Of a DNA stretch of 64,000 nt, positions 56,735 to 64,000 are shown one piece after another. The first letter of the stretch is position 1. Each line of letters starts with the position of its first letter. The notes beneath the pieces are model-generated. The model saw only the letters and a list, made by a program, of their open reading frames with translations, was not told the DNA's origin and searched no databases. Source of the DNA: Cyrtodaria siliqua. Taxonomy: Eukaryota > Mollusca > Bivalvia > Adapedonta > Hiatellidae. Location of the stretch: the NCBI GenBank assembly GCA_037043455.1, contig JAWPHD010010307.1, positions 31,008 to 95,007 on the forward strand, read 5' to 3'. Made by a program: the position numbers and the translations under genes.

Positions 56735-57345
56735 CACGAAAACGTAATGCACTACCATTTACATACAAAATTCAATGTCTACGCCTCGGAAAAACCAACA
56801 AGATATTTAGGCATTACTATTCAGTCAAATCTAAAATGAGATATGACTTCCAAAGCAAACACATCACTAGCAGGATTTCGACGAAGAAAGTTAAAAGTAA
56901 ACTCCACCAAAATTAAAGATCACGCATATAAAGTCCTAGTAAGACAAAAGTAAGAATACAGTTCCATAACACAAGCTGCAAATCAAACCAAATTGAAAAT
57001 GTATAACGTCGGGAAGCTAGGTTTGTAAGTAACAGATATCACAACACTAGCTCAGTCACAGACATGATTTAAAACATGAGCTGACCACTGCTTGAAACCC
57101 GCAGAATCAAAACCAGACTCATCCTGTTCTACAAAATCATACATCACATATTTAACAAATACTTGACTGACCTTCTCATCCCACTATACTCATGAACAAG
57201 AGACAGCAATCTAAACCGGCTTCAACCACATTCATACCAACAAAGGCTCTTACAAATACTCCTTCTTCCCAAGAACTGTTGTAAACTGGAAGCAATTATC
57301 CACAGCATTAACCTCAGCCAGCACAGTGGATGCATTCCAACTACT
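56735..57345 (+). pseudogene. Old LINE reverse transcriptase C-terminal relic
   Basis: Frames read in pieces as TRYLGITIQSNLK, HITSRISTKKVKSKLH-type wording, SKLKITAYKVLVR, AARFVTNRYHNTSS, LETRRIKTRLILFYKIIHHI and FNKYLTDLLIP. This is the usual string after the catalytic core in Jockey/CR1-like elements. Stops and shifts are frequent. The start is hidden by the ATTGT tail of the upstream LINE. Confidence 0.7.
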
Positions 57346-57382
57346 CATCCCTGTGACCGTACACACTCCCATGTACTTTCCT

Positions 57383-57530
57383 TTAATCAGTTATCACATG
57401 TGTCCTTAAATCAGTTATCACATGTGTCCTTAGATCAGTTATCACATGTGTCCTTGAATCAGTTATCACATGTGTCCTTAAATCAATTAGCATATGTGTC
57501 CTTAAATCAGTTATCACATGTATAAAGTTT
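57383..57530. repeat. 24-bp tandem repeat, six units
   Basis: The unit is AAATCAGTTATCACATGTGTCCTT with few changes. The fifth unit has AATTAGCATATG. Confidence 0.95.
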
Positions 57531-58150
57531 TAAAATAACATTGTAATATGTATTAACCTGGCTCACTGCAAATGAACTTCATTAATGAAGCATTGCAATA
57601 TAACAACATGTAGAAGCAGAAGAGAAAAAACTTGAAAAAGAGGTAATTTAAAAACAAAAGTTGTGAGATATTGTTTACACGTTGTTTTCCTATTTAAGAT
57701 AAACGTGTAATAATTAAACTTACAAACAAACACACCCATTGGCGCAGTTACTTACAATACGTCATTATCTGTTAAAATCCTTTCAAAAATATGGATTCTA
57801 AAATACGTATATTTAACGAATTTCGCATCGATTTTAAACACCTACATTGATATTTTACTGTAACCTCATGTCTGTAATACAACTATGTTGTAATAATAGT
57901 CTGGACTGAAACCACCATACGATCAACACATATCATCTTAATATAAGACAGATAATGACAAAAAACAAGTTGTTTCAATGTCTGCATCTGCTGGTTATAT
58001 CATGGAGTGGGATTGCCATGTCAGAAGCCAATAATGACCATATATACCATCGGGATGTTATGCTACGAAGTTAATATTTAGAGAACATTACGCGTCAAAT
58101 GATTAATTATTAAGCTAAATAATTATCAGACATTTGTAGTGTCTAAACGG

Positions 58151-59844
58151 AAAATATACACAGTCCGCAATAATCACTACCAGTGAAAACACAACCCTAT
58201 TATCAACACATTCAAGTTTTCTTGCGTCTCATACGTTGCGTATATTGTCCTTGCAACCTTGTAGTTGATGTTTGCCTTGAATGAGTGTTTTTGATTGAGT
58301 GTTTTTGATTGATTGTTTTTCTGTGAATGCTTCATTTCCTGTTCAGGCGTTATAGTTTCTTTGGGATCACACCCACATTCATGAAGATGCTCACACTCAA
58401 ACGTGCAAACGTATTCAAAAAACGCATATCTGCACGCACACACACGCGCGCTTAAGTTATTGTTTCAGTTTTACATACAACATTTGTAGAATGTTGATGC
58501 CAAATGTGAGAAACTGTAATTTAATTGCTTCAACCAACAATACAACCTGTTAAAATAAATCTGCAACATCATTTTGCCTTACTAACTTGGGAACAAAGTT
58601 TAACATAATAACAGTTCAAGTCACGTGTGTTAAAACAATATTAAAAAATAAATAAAAAAATGTTGTCACGAAAACGTAAACATGTCACGACCGTTTTTTT
58701 CTTACCAGATATTCTTCCAAAATGTTACCATCAGTTCTTTCTATCAGGTGGACGACCTCGCTTCATTCTGGTCAAATCCATGACATGCGTTACATACTGA
58801 TTACATATTCACCTTTATAGCACGAAATGTTAATTACACATCAGCACAGAAATACAATTGTTCATATATAAGGGATGCGTGTGCGTTAGCGTGTGCATCA
58901 CAACACAAATAAACTGTTCACGTCTACCATGTGTAATTATAAAATTGCGTTATCAAAACGAAAAACTCATAGAAACTGTTCATTGCAAACTTACCATGAG
59001 CAATTATGAAAACCATATAAGAGTCGCTGTCGGAACAGCGAATAACACGTTAGTTAGGAGCTTATCCAAGATTAATGTTCAAAGTTTTACCTTTTAACTT
59101 AAACATAACTATAGTAAGTGTATCATTAATATTATTAACAATTTTGCCTGATACCTTCCCTTACACATGTAGTAAACCTCGAACTATAATGATAGATCAA
59201 GACAATAGTTAAGGACTCTCTAAAGAGTTAGCTCCCTTGCCAGAAACGGTAGGAATTTTCTTGCGCTAAAGAAACGAACTGTGTTATTCGGTTCTTATTT
59301 ATTTCTTAAATTGTGCAAATATTTTCTGGGTTTTTTTTGTTGTTGTTTTTTTGTTTTCTTTTGTGTGTGGGTTTTTTTTTTTGTTGTTTTTTGTTCTAGG
59401 TGACAGATGACAGGAATGGGACACGTTCATGATTTCATACAGGTTTGGATATGCATGAATGTGTTAGAGCCTATATCTGAAAATCTAATACTGAGTAGTA
59501 TAATACATTTGCAAATGAAAGTGCAATAGATCCAATTCGACAGGGTCTCTGCAAACTATGGACATTTTAAAAGAAAAAGCTGGATATGTCGCGCAACAGA
59601 CGTTCAGTTCTACACAAAAACATTTTTAAGAAAATTCAGAAAGTGTACAGTGGTCCAGAGAGGCCCTGCTACATATGCAGAGCGATGTTAAAACAAAAGT
59701 GCTATGGAGACTTAAAGAATAATCTGTAGGTTGCGTTTCTTTCCCCGTAAGGGTTTATAACGAGAGTAGAACGGTTTTCTGTATTCAAAATAGAACGAAC
59801 TTTTTCCGTATTCAAAATACAAAATCATGGCTTGACTTATTTAA
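58151..59844. other. Intergenic DNA with a T/G low-complexity tract
   Basis: 59325-59400 is a T-rich/TG-rich tract. 59725-59750 (AGGTTGCGTTTCTTTCCCC) looks like a single M1-type MITE terminus without its partner. Frames at 58177-58443 and 58858-59097 have no recognisable domain. Confidence 0.4.
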
Positions 59845-60600
59845 CAAACAGTTGTTCCATTTACAATCTGCCATTACGCTTTCATTTTGCTCGTACGACT
59901 GCAGGCTTGAGCACTCCACGAAGACGTCGACCTAAATCTGGAAAAGAACGGTAATTATAACGTTTGATGTTCTTAAACCAGCTTTGTCGTATCCTTGGCT
60001 TCTTGTGTCCATAAATTATACGAAATATAAACTCTGTGTGTGTTGTTTTATCTCCTGTTTAATATCGCCGAGTGTGTTCGAGTATAGCCTAGTGGGTTGT
60101 TTAATATGTTCACTGTATGTCACTAATACATAAAAAAAAACGTAAACTCCTAGTGGCCCCGTTGAAAGACATATTGTCAACATCAGTATGATTATGGTGT
60201 ATCACACGTACTATTTAAAATAATCGTTCGTTTAAATGCGTATTTGGGCTGGAAGCGTTCCTTGAATATTCATTGTTTCTATAATAGGGGTTTTGTTTTG
60301 GAATGCAGCGTTCCTTGTTTCTATAGACAGAATGAGATGTTGTTTTGGAATGCAGTGTTCCTTGAATGATGAATATTCAACTTTTGCATATACTTGTTTC
60401 TATAGGATGAGGAGGTTTTTTTTAAAGGAAGTTGACGTTTAAACATACGCATTAAAGTTTCGAATAGGAAATGAAGCATTCACAGAACACGGTCAACCAA
60501 AACTTTTAACATGCTTTAACATGCATCGAAACAAGCAACAATTGCAAGCATATGTGACATCCCACATATAATAGGGTAGACAATAAACAAGCCACGACTG
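59845..60600 (+). repeat. Dispersed repeat D, partial copies
   Basis: 59845-59960 (GTTGTTCCATTTACAATCTG, GAAGACGTCGACCTAAATCT, AAGAACGGT) aligns with 22020-22150. 60455-60600 (GAAGCATTCACAGAACACG, TATGTGACATCCCAC) resembles 28580-28700. The stretch between (60240-60420) repeats GGAATGCAGCGTTCCTTG two to three times. Confidence 0.5.
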
Positions 60601-60926
60601 TGAGATATCCATGCAATTGTTTTATGGAACAATCACATAACATCCTAGCATACGTTCGGCGAACGAAGCAAACCATTTTGACTACACTAAAGTTGTTGCA
60701 TTTATTGGATATCCGATTATACTTAAATCTACAGTCTCTATATCAATCGATTTCTTCTTTGTAGGCGTGTCTTTATTTGTACCTATACACAGGTAACAGT
60801 AATTCTTACAGATAAAAACAAAGTTAGCTTCTTTCGGGGCTTGAACGCAACTAAAGATGGATCAATAAATATGTAGTCCATATTGTCGCACGTGTAAATT
60901 AACATTGTCTGGTGTAATACTGTACT

Positions 60927-61592
60927 TTTATTTATTTATTTACGTCTCATCACATTAAACAACATAGAATATACATTTACAGTAATAACGTACATGTGTA
61001 GCTCCAATCGGAGGTAAATGAGACGATAGTAAAAGATACATGAATTACCCTTGAAAAACACAAACACATATACTATTCGTATGTACAACAGATAAGAGTT
61101 GAGCAACTAATGTTAATCTTGATTCTATAATACAATTGACAGATGCATTACTAATCTAAAATTAATTTAAAACGAAAACACTTTAAGAAACAACTAAGTT
61201 TGTAAATGCGCGTCCGGGAACGGCAGCCCTTTAAAACTCTTAATAAACGCAACTTAAAAAAAATCTTAAGAGATCTATATCATAGCAAATCAGATTTGTT
61301 ATGGCCTGATTAACATAACTTGCTCAATCATGAATACAATTCTACCAGGTACTTAAAATACACCAACTTTCATTATATACAAGTATAAAATATATTGCAT
61401 GTAACCAATAAGATCAACTACTTATGTAAGAAGAAATGTCTTCTCCTAATCAAAAAGCAGGTTTTTGCACATTGTCGAATCATAAGCGGACTGGTAAAAA
61501 GAAACACAAATTTATCTTGAGACGATAGTGTATCAAACGTTTGATCAATAGTTTTAGATTTAGTGAATATATCTTCTCTTATATTTTACCCC
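60927..61592 (-). mobile_element. LINE 3' fragment nested in TTAA element
   Basis: On the minus strand, 61570-61420 reads DIFTKSKTIDQTFDTLSSQD, KFVFLFTSPLMIRQCAKTCF and LIRRRHFFLHK, then a stop. This is the usual ending of bivalve CR1/RTE-like proteins. About 480 bp of UTR follow, and it ends in a (AAAT)n tail (TTTATTTATTTATTT on the plus strand at 60930). It is absent from copy A. No clean target duplication could be set. Confidence 0.6.
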
Positions 61593-61707
61593 AAATCAAC
61601 CAAATCTCGACTTGTTATTTAGCGCTTGATGAGTTTGTGTGCGCGCGCTTGTTATTACGTAATGTCTATTTAGTGTTAAAAATGCTACAAAATACCAATA
61701 AATAGCC

Positions 61708-61783
61708 GTGGTCTAGTGGTTCAGCGTACATCCTACAAAACTTACAAGTGCAAGACTGTGGTTCAAATCCCGTTCCGGGCAAC
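61708..61783 (+). other. tRNA-like segment inside TTAA element, copy B
   Basis: CCGTGGTCTAGTGGTTCAGC (A-box region) and GTGGTTCAAATCCCGTTCCG (B-box region). This is better preserved than the copy at 2297-2378. The cloverleaf is incomplete. Confidence 0.55.
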
Positions 61784-61986
61784 TTTTTTATTATCACATA
61801 TATTCTGGAGCCGTATATTTATCGATGTTACCTGTACGGAGGCTAAATAAAAATGTGAAATTTTACGCATCGATTTCTGCTTATACACCGACTTTTGGGG
61901 TGTTCGTCGATTTGAAACAACTTCACACATGACTCATTCATATTCATGAGTTATTACCAGTAAAAATAGGGACTGTACAGCTTTAA

Positions 61987-62593
61987 GTGTCAGACAGGCA
62001 GTATGATGAACATGTATATTGATATCGGACAAAAAACGGTTGTCTCATACGGTCATGCTACTCTACCTTTGATAACTTGCAGATTAGGAACATTACTAGT
62101 GTTTAGTTCAACGTTTTCCATCGTGTTTTCGCGATGTAATTTAAGGATGGATATTGAATATTAATACCTGTTGGCACCATATAAACCCCATTTAAATGCA
62201 ATTTCAGCTGTGAAATTATACAAATTCAGAAAAATGACGAGTTTATTCTCATTTGAGAGAGTTGTAAACGTGCTTTCATGTACTTTGTTATAATACCCTT
62301 GGTATGTTATGGACTAAATTCCATTACTCTTGCATATACGAAAGATGCAGTTACGTACTTTGTTTTCGGACAACATCGATTTGCAGAAGGCAGATGAAAC
62401 AATTACCAACTATAGTATTCACTGTTATATGTCTGATATGACTGTTTGTTTAAGAAATGTAAATGTATGTGAAACAATACCAAAGCCAAACTGACTGACG
62501 TTATAATGTATTTTGTATACTATAACTATTTGTCTATATAACATTTACAGTTAAATGTATGTTCCTATATCATTTTGAGAAATTCAAAGCTTT
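61987..62593. other. Intergenic DNA, nothing recognised
   Basis: AT-rich; no supported gene or repeat. Confidence 0.35.
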
Positions 62594-62720
62594 AACGTGC
62601 ACCTTATATTACCTCTCATGAACAAACTCAATAAAACCGCGTCTGCTACCTTTCTCTCTTGTTTGTGTTGATTGCTTCCAAGGGATCACTTTTTCAGTAT
62701 TTATTTACTATGCAATCTCT
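62594..62720 (+). repeat. Dispersed hairpin repeat, isolated copy
   Basis: AACGTGCACCTTATATTACC, CTCATGAACAAACTCAATAA, CCGCGTCTGCTACCTTTCTC and TTGCTTCCAAGGGATCACTT follow the family order. It is not interrupted by a MITE and so shows the empty site matching the one filled at 35357. Confidence 0.75.
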
Positions 62721-64000
62721 GTAAATGTTTGGTTTTCCATGGATTTTATTATGATGAGGATTTTGTTTTTGTCTAAGTACCCATTATCTAACACTGTACT
62801 TGCTTATGTACCTCTTGTGTGATGTATAATAACTTACCATTCATGTTCATAAATAATGAGGAAAGAAATAGTTTATTAATTTCCCAGCGTGTTGTATAAT
62901 GCAATAATATAGCTAATTCTAGGAACTGTACTTGTTTTGTTTTTCAAGTCAACCAGTTGAAATTGTGTTGATGATTGGGAAAAGTTGAAATGTTCTTCTA
63001 TATATATATATGTTTCTTCTTAATGTATGCAGTATATTATATATGTGTACGAGAAAACAACAAAATAAACGTGTGCATACCTTCATATATGCTCTTAAAA
63101 AGACAAACCAAAGTCATGAGTTTGAGAGAGACAACTGTATGCATTTACTGACAACAGTACTTCCTCAGTTAAACTTCTATTCGTTTACCACGATATAACT
63201 GCTGACAATTACGTCCAATAAATAAAATTCCATTCGTTTTTTAATAGTGTTTTTGATAGTTATACATGGGACATTTCAACTTTTACTAAAGAAAATATAA
63301 CATTTACATCCGGCGATTACCACACACAATGTAACAATGCGCCTCATCAAAAAAATCGTAAGGGCAACAAATATCGTCTTAATCTAAGTCAAAGAATGTT
63401 GGCAGAAATGTATGACAAACTGTATAACTTCATTGTCTGCAGCTCGTTATAACCGTATTGTTCTTAATTTGTTGGAAGTTAACAACACCATCTAGACTGC
63501 CGTGATGTTATAATATTAGCATTGTTAAGGGTAATAAGTGCCAGTTGATGGATTGACTGGGTTAAAACAAAGCATGAATATCTGACAGTGGAGTAATTAC
63601 GTGGGACAATCTTGAACATAGAACACTTTAGAGTGGAGACGATATAGTACAAAATGGGATCACATGTACACATGTACACACAAACTCGCGCCAGCACGCA
63701 CACATAGCTACTTTATAAGAAATAAAAGTAACATTTTATCTAAGCGTTATTTGTTTATAACTGTTTCGATTATTTTTTAGATATTAAGTAATGTAATGAA
63801 TTGTGCAAACACTCGGTGTCATTTGATGAATTGTGTAAACACGCGAATTTAATATACACATGGTTAACATAAAGCAATAGGTAATTTGCCATTATGATTC
63901 TCCAATTAAAAGTTGATAGTAATAGTATTAATAACAAGTCCAACTGATCACCAACGGTTAATCATCAGATTATCTTAGGCCAGAGAGAGAGAAAAGATAC
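62721..64000. other. AT-rich intergenic DNA, no supported gene
   Basis: Frames at 63010-63198 and 63479-63703 are short and without domains. ATATATATATAT near 63000 and a small duplication of TGAATTGTG(C/T)AAACAC at 63797-63842 are the only structures noticed. Confidence 0.4.

Larger units (their letters stand above)
51395..58150. repeat. Locally repeated segment, copy 3, split by LINEs
   Basis: 51395-52015 matches the left part of copies 1 and 2 (GGAATTTAGATGAATT, TAAATATACATATATCTGCC). 57640-58150 matches the right part (AGTTACTTACAATACG, AGTCTGGACTGAAACC, GGGATGTTATGCTACG, GAACATTACGCGTCAAATGA). The intervening 5.6 kb is LINE DNA plus a small satellite. A 62-bp period duplicates CTTCTGTATTGTTCAGGAAT at 51400-51496. 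Confidence 0.65.
60723..61986. mobile_element. TTAA-flanked non-autonomous DNA transposon, copy B
   Basis: It starts TTAAATCTACAG at 60723 and ends CTGTACAGCTTTAA at 61986, matching copy A (1741-2827). Relative to A it lacks about 100 bp (between ATTTGTAAC and CATTGTACC in A) and most of the minus-strand tRNA-like segment. Each deletion is bounded by short direct repeats. It carries its own insertion at about 60927-61592. The last 390 bp are very similar in both copies. Confidence 0.8.

Noticed and set aside
58177..58443. 88-codon minus-strand frame with several cysteines
   Set aside because: Resembles a Cys-rich peptide at first glance, but the start lies in a CA/CG-rich tract and there is no signal peptide, spacing pattern or second copy.

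Overview
This is animal nuclear DNA that is AT-rich, gene-poor and packed with repeats. Three things point to a mollusc, probably a bivalve: an intronless, RING-less B-box/coiled-coil/beta-propeller protein of a type strongly expanded in bivalves, an I/Nimbus-like LINE with an RNase H domain, and many tRNA-headed SINEs and fold-back elements. The species assignment is inference. There is no bacterial operon, CRISPR array, rRNA gene or clean tRNA gene.

Layout. 0-5 kb: a TTAA-flanked element carrying tRNA-like modules, a recent tandem duplication, a palindrome and two MITEs. 5.9-7.5 kb: the one convincing intact protein gene, a TRIM-like protein on the minus strand. 8.0-9.7 kb: a ~50-bp minisatellite. 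10.4-15.9 kb: three LINE remnants and a fold-back element with satellite arms. 17-19 kb: copy 1 of a locally repeated ~1.3-kb segment, carrying two MITEs. 19-25 kb: SINEs, short satellites and dispersed repeats. 26.4-28.3 kb: a 37-bp minisatellite. 28.3-36.8 kb: fold-back elements, copy 2 of the repeated segment, TA-flanked MITEs and a SINE. 37.6-43.8 kb: a minus-strand Tx1/L1-like LINE with decayed ORF2 and an ORF1 fragment. 44.3-45.4 kb: a SINE split by an 840-bp DNA transposon. 46.0-48.5 kb: a LINE reverse transcriptase relic next to a Tc1 transposon whose DD34E transposase has an intron and one premature stop. 48.5-51 kb: microsatellites and dispersed repeats. 51.4-58.1 kb: copy 3 of the repeated segment, split by a nearly full-length plus-strand LINE and an older LINE relic. 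60.7-62.0 kb: the second TTAA element.

The elements are layered, and several insertions can be verified inside the window. Target-site duplications or uninterrupted paralogues are visible for two SINEs, a LINE 3' fragment, several TA-type MITEs, both TTAA elements and a 7-bp-TSD transposon, so relative ages can be worked out. The best leads are the TTAA element with embedded tRNA-like sequences, the shared 3' tail of a SINE and an RNase-H LINE, MITE families with the same inner terminus but different outer ends, the hairpin-bearing dispersed repeat, and the thrice-copied segment with an exon-like ORF.
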